Shown: in pieces, positions 24,664 through 33,217 of the stretch | Numbering within the stretch: the stretch's first letter is position 1 | Layout: each line of letters starts with the position of its first letter | NCBI GenBank assembly: GCA_963781105.1 | Contig: CAWAED010000001.1 | Location: 310,001-374,000 of the forward strand | Direction of reading: 5' to 3' | Length of the DNA stretch: 64,000 nt | Source of the DNA: Palsa-295 sp963781105 | Lineage (GTDB): Bacteria > Acidobacteriota > Terriglobia > Acidiferrales > UBA7541 | The notes under the pieces: model-generated | Told to the model about the DNA's origin: nothing | Database searches by the model: none | Seen by the model: only the letters and a program-made list of their open reading frames with translations | Position numbers and translations under genes: made by a program

Positions 24664-26976
24664 TCACGATTGCAAATCGTTGCAAATTTTTACCGCCCAA
24701 TCCGCATATCCCCAAACGGTATGCCGCCCGCCTTCTCGGATAGTACGGTCATACACCCACACCTTGAAGGTGTAGACGCAGCACTGGCCTCTCGGAATAG
24801 TGAAACTCGAGGGTATCGGTCCCCACTGGACCGATGCGGAGCACAACGGATCGACAGCCCGTAAATCAAAATTCGCCAGTGTCCCAAATACTGCCAGCGG
24901 ATTGAGACTGCTCGGATCGCACACCGTGCTCGCGCAATGATTCAAGGGATCTCCCACTCGAGAGGTCCCGTAGAAGCACGGGTGCAGCGGATCGAACCCC
25001 GCGCCTGGAATCGGAATCTGGATAGTAGGCCCTCCCTGTTTTTCCACCTCGACGTAGTAGTAGTCAAAGTTATCGTTGGGACGCGTAGGCAGCGCCAACT
25101 CATCGATGAGCGGGTCGAACGCAATGCCGGAGATCGGCAGCGCCCAAGGGTTGCTGCAATCGGGAGGATGGGCAAACTGGCTGACGAAGAGGTCGGCGCA
25201 TTTCGGTACCGCATCAATCCGGATTGCGCCGCACGGATACTTGTTGTCGATCCACAACCTCTGCGTGTCGCAGTAAATCACGCTTTTGGTGTCAACCGCA
25301 CGCAACCGGAACGTGTACAGTCCGTTGAGGAGGCAACCTCCGATGTTACTTTGCCAGCAGCTGTCATACAGCAGTGAATTGGGGACCACCGTCGTGAACG
25401 GCGCGCAGAGAGCGATCAACGAAGGCAAATAACAATCTGGACCCCAAACTGCCGTCAGATCGGACAAGCCGACTCGCCAATTCACAAAACGGTTCTGTGC
25501 CGGCGTCAGATAGTCCACTTCCCAGAAATTTGTCCAACCGGTCAGTGTGGTACAGTCGAAAAATCCTGGCTGGTAATCGAGGAAGTACGACGCAATCGAA
25601 TCGTTGTCGCATCCCCCCACGAACGCTCCGCCCTCTACCGAAAGGCACTCGCCGAAGGAAACCTCGGACACGCTCGCGGGGCGCGAGCATAGCGTCGGCA
25701 CATTCTCGATAAACCTCGCTGCCGGATCCGTAGGCCCCGTATCCATGGTCGTGTAATCGTCTATTCCTCTGATAAGCACATCTTTTTTGAACAACTGAAA
25801 TGCGGGCAGCGTGCATGGCTGCTGTGCGCCGCCGCTGCCGAACACGGTCATGCGGATGTAATACGTCCCGGGGTTCAGAAATGAGGTGTTGAAGTCGGCT
25901 AACAGCCCACTAACAACGGGTATCGTGCCGGGGCCTGCATTTCCGGGCGGAAGTGGCGGGTAGATGAAATTCGTCGTGAAAAATGTCACGTTGTCGCTGG
26001 ACCACTCCAGCACGTAGTGATTGAACCCGAGGCCTGCCGCGGTGCCCTTCACCTCGACCACGAAAGCCCCCAGCTGCGGTGCGGCCTCTTCGGCGACGCA
26101 TCCCTGCGGATCGGTGAGATTGCAGGTCAACGGCCGGAAACAATCGCGCAAGCACAGCACATACGAGCGGAGGCAGAACACCAGTTGTTGGATCGTGCGA
26201 GCGCGAGCGAGACAGCACCCGAAACACAATGAGCACAGGCACCAGCAACGGCAGAACCAGAACGATGCTTGTTGGCTCTGTTTGGCATACGCTGCACTCC
26301 CCAGCAGTGCCCGCGCAGCGTCAGTCGTCAGTAGCCGCTCGAAGACCGCACAGCCTTCCTCATCGTCCGTGAAGCAGTCAATCGCGCCTGAAATTACTTC
26401 GTCCGGGACGCCCGCCGGATACTCCACGCTCGCCAACTGGTCGCTGAAATACGGCTTCAGCGCTCCCGCCAAAATCTTGACCAGCGTTTCAAAGTCTTGC
26501 TTCTGCTCCGCCGTCGGCGGATCGTTCACGGGATTGCCGATCACCTGACGAACGCACTTCCAGTATTCGTACAGATAGTAAGCGTAGCCTCGAAATGTCC
26601 GAGGCCATCGGCACAGCAGCCACCCGAAAACGAGGCAACAAATAATATGCTCGTAGCACCAACGCCACTGCTCGATCGGGCCCAGCAGTTCTCGCGCTTG
26701 CGCGGGCAGCAGCTTTTGCGCGACGTCCTCGGCAAGAAACTTCTGAAAAAGCGCATTCGCCTCGGCAAATTCGTCGGCGCAAGTAGCCTGGCTCGCTTGT
26801 ACTTGTTTTTGCAATTCTTGCGGATTTTTGATCAGGCTAAGTTGCTGCTCCAGTACTGGCTGGTATGCGGCCAGCAGAGCCTTCAGCGCATACTGAAAAT
26901 CCGCGTCATTCAATTCCGGGACGGACGGCGTTACAGCGTCCGCCTGCGATTTCTGGGATTTCTTCTTGTCCGGCAT
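24664..26976 (-). CDS. Large Cys-rich protein with duplicated helical domain and Ig-like C-terminal domains
   Basis: A 770-residue protein with no family I can name. No signal peptide: it begins MPDKKKSQKSQAD. Residues 27-148 and 162-285 are diverged copies of one domain; each starts with DF, has QL near position 20, an F-x3-L-x2-D-x-A-x3-LL helix, and ends in a Trp/Cys-rich stretch (WRWCYEHIICCLVFGWLLC and FWFCRCWCLCSLCFGCCLAR). The second stretch has 11 cysteines in 46 residues, suggesting metal binding or membrane association. Residues 300-405 look like an Ig/fibronectin-type domain (GAFVVEVKGTAAG, HYVLEWSSDNVTF, GTYYIRMTVFG), and more beta domains follow (LYTFRLRAVDTKSVIYCDTQ). AAGGAGAGAGGC precedes the ATG at 26976. 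Confidence 0.8.
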   Translation of the reverse strand: MPDKKKSQKSQADAVTPSVPELNDADFQYALKALLAAYQPVLEQQLSLIKNPQELQKQVQASQATCADEFAEANALFQKFLAEDVAQKLLPAQARELLGPIEQWRWCYEHIICCLVFGWLLCRWPRTFRGYAYYLYEYWKCVRQVIGNPVNDPPTAEQKQDFETLVKILAGALKPYFSDQLASVEYPAGVPDEVISGAIDCFTDDEEGCAVFERLLTTDAARALLGSAAYAKQSQQASFWFCRCWCLCSLCFGCCLARARTIQQLVFCLRSYVLCLRDCFRPLTCNLTDPQGCVAEEAAPQLGAFVVEVKGTAAGLGFNHYVLEWSSDNVTFFTTNFIYPPLPPGNAGPGTIPVVSGLLADFNTSFLNPGTYYIRMTVFGSGGAQQPCTLPAFQLFKKDVLIRGIDDYTTMDTGPTDPAARFIENVPTLCSRPASVSEVSFGECLSVEGGAFVGGCDNDSIASYFLDYQPGFFDCTTLTGWTNFWEVDYLTPAQNRFVNWRVGLSDLTAVWGPDCYLPSLIALCAPFTTVVPNSLLYDSCWQSNIGGCLLNGLYTFRLRAVDTKSVIYCDTQRLWIDNKYPCGAIRIDAVPKCADLFVSQFAHPPDCSNPWALPISGIAFDPLIDELALPTRPNDNFDYYYVEVEKQGGPTIQIPIPGAGFDPLHPCFYGTSRVGDPLNHCASTVCDPSSLNPLAVFGTLANFDLRAVDPLCSASVQWGPIPSSFTIPRGQCCVYTFKVWVYDRTIREGGRHTVWGYADWAVKICNDLQS

Positions 26977-27169
26977 GCCTCTCTCCTTAGCGCTTCGACA
27001 TCGAATGTCGCAACAATGCGAAGCCTTCACGCGCGCGCAAGCGCACTCGCGGTTACGTTCTTGCTACGCAGATTAGCCACGGAAGTTGAGATCGTCGGTG
27101 CGCTAGGTCACATAGCGCGGAATTCACTTCAAAAATATTCTGGGGATTTTGTTACAGGGAAAAGAAATC

Positions 27170-27937
27170 TCAGCCAGCCTCTTCCAAAGCCGCCCGTGCC
27201 GGCCCGAATTTCGTGTGCGGCTTCCGGCTGAACAAGCGGTCAAACTCATCTTCCACTACGCGATAACACTCGCAAGCGCTCGACTCCAAACCCTTGCGAT
27301 CCAGTATGCTGATCCGCCCGCGGCAATAGTGAATCAGCCCGGCATGCTGCAACCGTCCCGCCGCCACGGTGACACTCTCGCGCCGTCCGCCGAGCATGTT
27401 GGCAATCAATTCCTGCGTCATGCGCACTTCCGAGCGGCGTTCCCGATCGTCGCACAGCAATAGCCAACGGCACAGCCGCTGCTCCACCGAATGCAATCGG
27501 TTGCACACCGCGGTTTGCGAGACTTGCGTGATCAAAGCCTGCGTGTATCGCAGCAGCAAATGTTGCAGCGGCCCCGGATGCGCAAACTCCCGCTTCATCA
27601 GCAAAGCCGACAGTCGGAGCGCATCCCCGCCCACCGCCACCACGGTCCTGCTGCAACTCGATTCCCCGCCGAGAAAAAGCGCCACACCCAACACGCCCTC
27701 ATTGCCTACCAGTCCCACTTCCGCTGTCGAGCCATCTTCCAGCGTGTACAAAAGCGAAGCGCTCGAGCGAGTCGGGAAATAGCAATACTCAACGCGCTCG
27801 CCCGGCTCGTAAATAACCTGTCCCAGCGCCAGCGTCACAGGCTGCAATTCAGGCAAAAGTCGCTCGCGCTCCGCAACCGGCAAGGAACCCAGAAGAAGGT
27901 TTTGTGTCACATCGGACGCTCGAATGAGGTTTGGCAT
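27170..27937 (-). CDS. Crp/Fnr family transcriptional regulator
   Basis: A 255-residue regulator. The cNMP-binding-like beta barrel spans about 20-140 (LALGQVIYEPGERVEYCYFP, VGLVGNEGVLGVALFLGG) and the Crp-type HTH about 150-220 (MTQELIANMLGGRRESVTVA). It belongs to the group with an altered effector site, common in Acidobacteria and Proteobacteria and without a known ligand; no FNR-type iron-sulfur cysteine cluster is evident. The ATG at 27937 follows GGGGAG. It lies 193 bp upstream of the Cys-rich gene on the same strand, so it could regulate that unit, but this is only positional inference. Confidence 0.85.
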   Translation of the reverse strand: MPNLIRASDVTQNLLLGSLPVAERERLLPELQPVTLALGQVIYEPGERVEYCYFPTRSSASLLYTLEDGSTAEVGLVGNEGVLGVALFLGGESSCSRTVVAVGGDALRLSALLMKREFAHPGPLQHLLLRYTQALITQVSQTAVCNRLHSVEQRLCRWLLLCDDRERRSEVRMTQELIANMLGGRRESVTVAAGRLQHAGLIHYCRGRISILDRKGLESSACECYRVVEDEFDRLFSRKPHTKFGPARAALEEAG

Positions 27938-28336
27938 ACACAACTCCCCGTTTTCCGAGTGCCCCAAGCGTCCGGAAAAACCGCAAATCACGAACCCAAA
28001 ATTTCCGTCGCCGCAACACAAACAAATATCCCTCGCCGCAAGCGCCATTCCACTTGCCGCTGCAGGAACCAACCCAGCAGCGCGGGACGAACGAAGGGTT
28101 CCAGTGCTAGCAGATAGTGCAAGACGAGTCCGTTTCGTTTCAAGACAAAGGAAAACCGAAACGTGGGTCTGAGCACCCGATCGACCGTAACCTCAAGGAA
28201 CGCTTGGTCCTTCACCCCGTCTTAAACTCACAGGAAGACACGAACTCCTGCGACCAATCCACCCACCGCGCATCTCATTTGGTTTAAAAAGCCCAACAGT
28301 CTAAAATTGCCTTCGGCACCAAAACTGGGACCAATC
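27938..28336. other. 399-bp gap between divergent regulator and fusion genes
   Basis: The gap must contain the divergent promoters of the Crp/Fnr gene (-) and the REC-TrxR-like gene (+). A 75-codon minus-strand frame (28215 to 27988, GTG start) reads FLEVTVDRVLRPTFRFSFVL and then more hydrophobic/Arg-rich sequence. It has no ribosome site I trust and matches no family I know, so I leave it as a possible small gene only. Confidence 0.3.
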
Positions 28337-30010
28337 ATGCCGAAACCAATATTACTTAGCGTTGACGACGACTCCGACGTTCTCCGCGCCATCGAACGCG
28401 ATCTGCGCTCGAAATACGGCGCCGAATACCGCGTGATAGGCAGCGATTCCCCCGAAGGCGCGCTCACGCTCCTCAAACAATTAAAAGTCCGCAACGATAG
28501 CGTCGCCCTCCTCCTCGCCGATCAGCGCATGCCGCACATGGACGGTGTCGCATTTCTCCAGGAAGGCATGCGCATCTTCCCCGATGCAAAGCGCGCCCTC
28601 CTCACCGCCTATGCCGACACCAATGCCGCCATCAGCGCCATTAACGAAGCCAACATCAATTATTTTTTCATGAAGCCGTGGGATCCCCCGGCCGATCATC
28701 TTTACCCGCAATTGGACGATCTCCTCGACGATTGGCGCGCCTCCTTCCGCCCCACTTTCGAAGGCATTCGCGTTCTCGGCACGCGCTGGTCGCCCAAGTC
28801 CTACGAGCTCCGCGATTTTCTGGCCCGCAATCGCGTCCCCTATCAATGGATTGACGTCGAAAGTTCCGCCAACGATCCGGAAACGAAACGCCTCCTGGAC
28901 GCGCTCGGCCCCGAAGAAGCCGCCAGCCTGCCGGTAGTCCTGTTCCCTGACGGCTCGAAGCTCCTCGAAAGTGTTCCCGCGCAAGTCGCGCAAAAAGTCG
29001 GCCTGCGCACGCGCGCGCAAACCAGTTTTTACGATCTCGCAATCGTCGGTGGAGGCCCCGCCGGTCTCGCGGCCGCGGTCTACGGCGCCTCCGAAGGCCT
29101 GCACACCGTGATGATCGAGCGCGAAGCTCCCGGCGGACAAGCCGGCATGAGCTCGCGCATCGAAAATTATCTCGGATTTCCCACCGGCCTCAGCGGAGGA
29201 GATCTCGCCCGCCGCGCCGTTGTTCAAGCCGAACGCTTCGGCGTCGAAATTCTCTCGCCCCAGGAAGCCACTGCCGTCCGCGCCGAAGGTCCCTATCGCA
29301 TCATCAAGCTCGCTGACGAAAACGAAATTTCCTGCCACGCGCTGATGATCGCAACCGGCGTGCAATGGCGTCGCCTCGACGCCCCGGGCATAGACCGCCT
29401 GCAAGGTGCGGGCGTTTACTACGGCGGCGGCGCCACCGAAGCTCTCTCCTGCAAAGGCGAAATCGTCTACGTGATCGGCGGCGCGAATTCTGCCGGCCAG
29501 GCCGCCATGAACTTCGCAAAATTCGCGGAACGCGTCGTAATCGTCGTCCGCAGCGCGTCTCTCTCCAGCACCATGTCGCAATATCTGATTGACCAGGTCA
29601 AAGAGACTCCCAACATCCAGATCTGGCCGAACGCCAGCGTCTCCGAAGCCCACGGTGAAACGCATCTCGAAGAAATTTCCTTCCTCTGCTCCGACACGGC
29701 GAAACTGGAACGCGTCCCCGCCAGCGCCATGTTCATCTTCATCGGCGCTCTCCCGCGCACGGACTGGCTCGCCGGCGTCGTCGAGCGCGATGATCGCGGC
29801 TTCATCCTCACCGGCCCCGATCTCATCCGCGACGGCCAGCGTCCCAAGGGCTGGGCGCTCGATCGCGATCCCTTTCTGCTTGAGACCAATGTTCCCGGCA
29901 TCTTTGCCGTCGGCGATGTCCGTCACGGTTCCGTGAAACGCGTCGCTTCCGGCGTTGGTGAGGGCTCCGTCGGCGTCCAATTCATCCATCAATATCTGAG
30001 CAAGGTCTAA
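28337..30010 (+). CDS. Response regulator fused to a glutaredoxin-like domain and a thioredoxin-reductase-like flavoprotein
   Basis: A 557-residue fusion. Residues 1-125: receiver, with DDDSD near the start and phosphoacceptor D62 in LLLADQRMPHMDG. Residues about 145-220: glutaredoxin-like, where the CPxC site reads RWSPKS, so both cysteines are Ser. Residues about 230-557: TrxR-like flavoprotein, with FAD motif LAIVGGGPAGLAAAVYGASE, NADPH motif YVIGGANSAGQAAMNFA and second FAD motif GIFAVGDVRHGSVKRVASGV. The CATC redox pair of TrxR is missing (GVYYGGGATEALSCKG). Related fusions are annotated as fused response regulator/thioredoxin-disulfide reductase. It is immediately followed by a cNMP-binding histidine kinase, its likely partner. 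Confidence 0.88.
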   Translation: MPKPILLSVDDDSDVLRAIERDLRSKYGAEYRVIGSDSPEGALTLLKQLKVRNDSVALLLADQRMPHMDGVAFLQEGMRIFPDAKRALLTAYADTNAAISAINEANINYFFMKPWDPPADHLYPQLDDLLDDWRASFRPTFEGIRVLGTRWSPKSYELRDFLARNRVPYQWIDVESSANDPETKRLLDALGPEEAASLPVVLFPDGSKLLESVPAQVAQKVGLRTRAQTSFYDLAIVGGGPAGLAAAVYGASEGLHTVMIEREAPGGQAGMSSRIENYLGFPTGLSGGDLARRAVVQAERFGVEILSPQEATAVRAEGPYRIIKLADENEISCHALMIATGVQWRRLDAPGIDRLQGAGVYYGGGATEALSCKGEIVYVIGGANSAGQAAMNFAKFAERVVIVVRSASLSSTMSQYLIDQVKETPNIQIWPNASVSEAHGETHLEEISFLCSDTAKLERVPASAMFIFIGALPRTDWLAGVVERDDRGFILTGPDLIRDGQRPKGWALDRDPFLLETNVPGIFAVGDVRHGSVKRVASGVGEGSVGVQFIHQYLSKV

Positions 30011-31396
30011 ATGGTCGAAAATTCCGAACTTCTTCGCGTCCCGGTTTTCAATGGTCTGCCCGACGATCAAATCTCCTGGTTCCTCAGCCGTGCGGAAGAT
30101 CTGCGCTTCAAGTCGGGCGAAGCATACGCACACCAGGGCGACCCCGCCGACGCCATGTTTGTCGTCCTGGAAGGTCAAGTACAAGCACGGGGCGACATCG
30201 CCGGCGAAACGGTGATGTTTTCCATGAAGGCTGGCGACGTTACGGGATTGCTGCCTTTTTCAAGAATGAAGCAGTGGTCGATAGACGCGCGGGCGGTCAC
30301 CGACGTTCATCTCCTGCGTTTTCCCTCTTCGCTGTTTCCCGAGCTTGTCCAGAAAATGCCGGAGCTAACGCAGCGTCTGGTCGGCTTGATGTCCGACAGA
30401 ATTCGCGAAGTCACGCGCATGGAGCAGCAGCGCGACCGTCTGGCATCCTTAGGCAAACTTTCCGCCGGCCTCGCGCACGAGCTCAATAATCCCGCGTCCG
30501 CCGCGCGCCGCGCCGCCACCCAATTGCGCGACATCCTGAAAAAAATCAAGAATGCCAGCCACGAGCTGGGCCGCCGCGAGCTCACCGCCGAGCAAAGAGC
30601 CGAAATCGAAAAACTCGAAACCGCCTTCATCCAAAGTAACGACCCACCTCCCGACGCCCTTACCATCAGCGACCTCGAAGAACAAATAGATTCGCTGCTG
30701 CGCAGCCACGGACAGAACGATCTGTATCAGCTCTCGGCCGACCTTGCGCGTAAGAACATCAAACCGGAAGCGCTCGAATCCTTGTTCGCTACTCTCGATC
30801 CCGGCACTGCCCGCGCCGCCCTCGTCCGCATCGCCGCTTCCGTCGAGATCTACTCGCTCCTCAACGAAATCGAAAGCAGCACCGCGCGAATTTCCGATCT
30901 GGTCCGTGCCATCAAGGAATACACCTACATGGACCAGACCCCGTTGCAAAACGTGGACATCGTCAAGAGCCTTGAAACCACGCTCACGATTTTGAATCAC
31001 AAGCTCAAGCACGGTGTCGAAGTCGAGCGCGATTACCAGAAAATCCCACTGCTAGTGAATTCTTTCGGCAGCGAACTCAATCAGGTGTGGACCAACATCA
31101 TTGACAACGCCATTGACGCCATGCACGGCGAGGGCAAACTGAAAATTCGCACCTATCGTGAAGACAATTGCGTGGTAGTAGAAATCGCCGACAACGGCCC
31201 GGGAATTTCCGACGAAGTCCTCCCGCACATCTTCGAGCCATTCTTCACCACCAAAGCAGTAGGCCAAGGCACAGGCCTCGGCCTAGACACAGTTCAGCGC
31301 ATAGTAAAAAAACACCGCGGCAACATCCAGGTAGACTCCGAGCCAGGCGACACAAAATTCCAAGTCTGGCTCCCATTATCAGAGACCGTAACGTAG
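30011..31396 (+). CDS. Histidine kinase with N-terminal cyclic-nucleotide-binding-type sensor
   Basis: A 461-residue soluble kinase. Residues about 5-125 are a cNMP-binding-like barrel (FKSGEAYAHQGDPADAMFVV, then LEGQVQARG). Residues about 150-210 carry the H-box, LGKLSAGLAHELNNPASAAR. A long helical middle follows. The HATPase domain has NQVWTNIIDNAIDAMHGEGK, IADNGPGI and GQGTGLGLDTVQRIVKKHRG. The ATG directly abuts the stop of the upstream fusion, so translation is coupled. With that gene it forms an unusual two-component pair whose output may be an oxidoreductase-like protein instead of a DNA-binding domain. Confidence 0.9.
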   Translation: MVENSELLRVPVFNGLPDDQISWFLSRAEDLRFKSGEAYAHQGDPADAMFVVLEGQVQARGDIAGETVMFSMKAGDVTGLLPFSRMKQWSIDARAVTDVHLLRFPSSLFPELVQKMPELTQRLVGLMSDRIREVTRMEQQRDRLASLGKLSAGLAHELNNPASAARRAATQLRDILKKIKNASHELGRRELTAEQRAEIEKLETAFIQSNDPPPDALTISDLEEQIDSLLRSHGQNDLYQLSADLARKNIKPEALESLFATLDPGTARAALVRIAASVEIYSLLNEIESSTARISDLVRAIKEYTYMDQTPLQNVDIVKSLETTLTILNHKLKHGVEVERDYQKIPLLVNSFGSELNQVWTNIIDNAIDAMHGEGKLKIRTYREDNCVVVEIADNGPGISDEVLPHIFEPFFTTKAVGQGTGLGLDTVQRIVKKHRGNIQVDSEPGDTKFQVWLPLSETVT

Positions 31397-31514
31397 CATT
31401 CAGTCCGCCGCCCCGACGGCTTGTTTTTCGGGTGCCCCATCCTTCGCGCCTCTGCTTTACGCGAAGGGTGGAGATTTTGAAACGGTACCCGCAAGACCCG
31501 CGCACGTCCGCGTC

Positions 31515-31550
31515 TGTCATCCCCGAACGAAGTGAGAGATCTCTCCACAT
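31515..31550. repeat. Dispersed repeat, diverged copy
   Basis: TGTCATCCCCGAACGAAGTG then AGAGATCTCTCCACAT. Same layout as the other copies, with several changes. It lies in the 208-bp gap between the kinase and the next gene. Confidence 0.65.
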
Positions 31551-31604
31551 CTGTGACGGCGCACGCGCGCCATCCTCGTCGCGTCGCTCATCGTCTGCCT
31601 TAAC

Positions 31605-32720
31605 TCAATAGTCGTAGACGTGCTCGATCCGGACGCGTCCCAATCGCAGAGTTTCCAGCAGAGCGCTCAACGAAGTCACTTCGCATCCGAGCACAACGCG
31701 CTGCAATTCCGGATGCGTAAGGATTCGAGTGGCAAAGAGCTGCTGTGCGTCGGTGCCGCCGTAGTGCCAAGCCTCTGGAGCGATCACCGAGATAATGATC
31801 CGGGAATTGCCGGCGACTTCCACGAATTGGATGTCGCGCTCTGCTAGCGCCGCTGCGACGGAGGTAAATTCCTGGTAGCGCGGTATCTCCACGATAAAAG
31901 TGTGTGCCCCGGCCTGCTGCACGATTTTGGCGTGCGGGACTTTCTGCAGCTGCGTTTCATTGCCGCCGTCAATCCAAGCGTAGGTGCTCGCCGGCTCACT
32001 TCCGTAGGTCAGATGTGTCCCGATTTGAATCAGCCAGCAATAGAACGCCTCGAATGTGTAGTCTGCGGTGAGAAAAACTTTGCGTTCCCACTTCCGCACC
32101 ACGTGTGCTCCCCAAAAGGGAGTCTTGCTCCAAAGCCCCTTCACTTGTCGCGCGAAATGAAACTCATAGAATGGCCGGATGTGCACGAAGTCGGCATACT
32201 CCCGCGCCACCTGATACGCGTACTGATCTTCCTCAACGGGCTTACCACCGCTGCACCATTCGCTTATTTTCCCGATCGTTTTCTCGTAAAGCCCCTTGAG
32301 TACGTACTCGGTCGTAAAACTAGTGCCGATGACCACCAGCATCAAATGTTCCCCGCCGTTGAATGGATACCTCCCTCGGATCAAATGCGCGACGCAGCAG
32401 TAGCTACCCCAATACTGCTGCACAGCGCCGAAAAAGGGGAACCCGCTCGGCAGATTTTTCTCTTGAAAGTCTGCCTTCTCCTGATAACTCCACACGATGT
32501 ACCACTCGGGATAACTCAGGTATGTCTCGTCCTCTGGACGCGCGTAGTCCGCGATGCCGGCCGTCACAGCTGTTCGGTCGCTGGGTCGCTGCGCGGAAGG
32601 TGGAATCTGCCCCTGCAGTTTGCAATGCCAGCTGCTTATCAGCACCGCGACCATCAACAGCAACGCCAGCGCGAAACCGGCAACCAGAACTCGGATCACA
32701 CGGCGAAGTAATGAACGCAC
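31605..32720 (-). CDS. Hypothetical protein with N-terminal membrane anchor
   Basis: A 371-residue protein I do not recognise. Residues about 8-32 form a membrane segment or signal anchor (VLVAGFALALLLMVAVLISS). The mature part contains conserved-looking aromatic motifs (TYLSYPEWYIVWSYQEKADF, WGSYCCVAHLIRGRYPFNGG) and three further hydrophobic stretches (VVIGTSFTTEYVLKG, FEAFYCWLIQIGTHLTYG). The later third has an alternating alpha/beta look. Codon use is like its neighbours. It lies 2 bp downstream of the small four-helix membrane protein on the same strand, probably one operon. Confidence 0.7.
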   Translation of the reverse strand: MRSLLRRVIRVLVAGFALALLLMVAVLISSWHCKLQGQIPPSAQRPSDRTAVTAGIADYARPEDETYLSYPEWYIVWSYQEKADFQEKNLPSGFPFFGAVQQYWGSYCCVAHLIRGRYPFNGGEHLMLVVIGTSFTTEYVLKGLYEKTIGKISEWCSGGKPVEEDQYAYQVAREYADFVHIRPFYEFHFARQVKGLWSKTPFWGAHVVRKWERKVFLTADYTFEAFYCWLIQIGTHLTYGSEPASTYAWIDGGNETQLQKVPHAKIVQQAGAHTFIVEIPRYQEFTSVAAALAERDIQFVEVAGNSRIIISVIAPEAWHYGGTDAQQLFATRILTHPELQRVVLGCEVTSLSALLETLRLGRVRIEHVYDY

Positions 32721-32722
32721 CT

Positions 32723-33124
32723 TCAGGCGCCCGTCGCGAGAACCGCTTTCGGCTCATCCACGTTCAGCGCAATCCAGTAAGCAGCTAGGAAAATAATAAG
32801 GTGCGGCAGATTGGTCAGAATGTTTACCACGAGGCTCAGAGAATGCAGATGGCCAAAGAAAAAAGTGACTACGTCAATCGTGTACCAGATTCCCAGCATC
32901 CAGAAATAGATTCGCGCAATCCGTGCCGAACTTAGCGCGGCGATCAGCGCTAGAGCGCCGAGCGCCAGGTGCCCGATATCCACAATTTTGGTCATGTGGA
33001 ATAGGCCGAACATCAGCCCGTTTTGGTCCATGATGCCCGGAACGTAGTCCAGCAGGTACACGCCGAGGAAGAGCGCGGCGAACCCGAACGCAAGCTTTTG
33101 AATCGTGCTGAATTGTCTTGGCAT
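32723..33124 (-). CDS. Small four-helix membrane protein, DUF4383-like
   Basis: A 133-residue integral membrane protein with four predicted helices: LAFGFAALFLGVYLLDYVPG, IGHLALGALALIAALSS, IYFWMLGIWYTIDVVTFFFG and ILTNLPHLIIFLAAYWIA. The length, helix count and HLALG and LPHLIIFL segments resemble DUF4383 proteins, but I hold that name loosely. Function is unknown. It is probably co-transcribed with the downstream anchored hypothetical gene (2-bp gap) and is divergent from the FAD oxidase gene. Confidence 0.7.
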   Translation of the reverse strand: MPRQFSTIQKLAFGFAALFLGVYLLDYVPGIMDQNGLMFGLFHMTKIVDIGHLALGALALIAALSSARIARIYFWMLGIWYTIDVVTFFFGHLHSLSLVVNILTNLPHLIIFLAAYWIALNVDEPKAVLATGA

Positions 33125-33217
33125 GGGCGCTAGTGCTGCTACTATTCAGCAAAACTCTAGTTCGTGGCAAGCGTATTTTATTTTGGCCCCGGCCGTTACG
33201 TCTGGAAGGAGGCTTCT

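Noticed and set aside
28481..30184. 567-codon antisense frame over the REC-TrxR-like fusion
   Set aside because: Codon-bias shadow; the + strand has intact FAD, NADPH and receiver motifs.
31401..31428. Possible terminator GCCG-CCCCGA-CGGC-TTGTTTTT after the cNMP-binding kinase
   Set aside because: Only four base pairs in the stem; too weak to call, though the T-run is suggestive.
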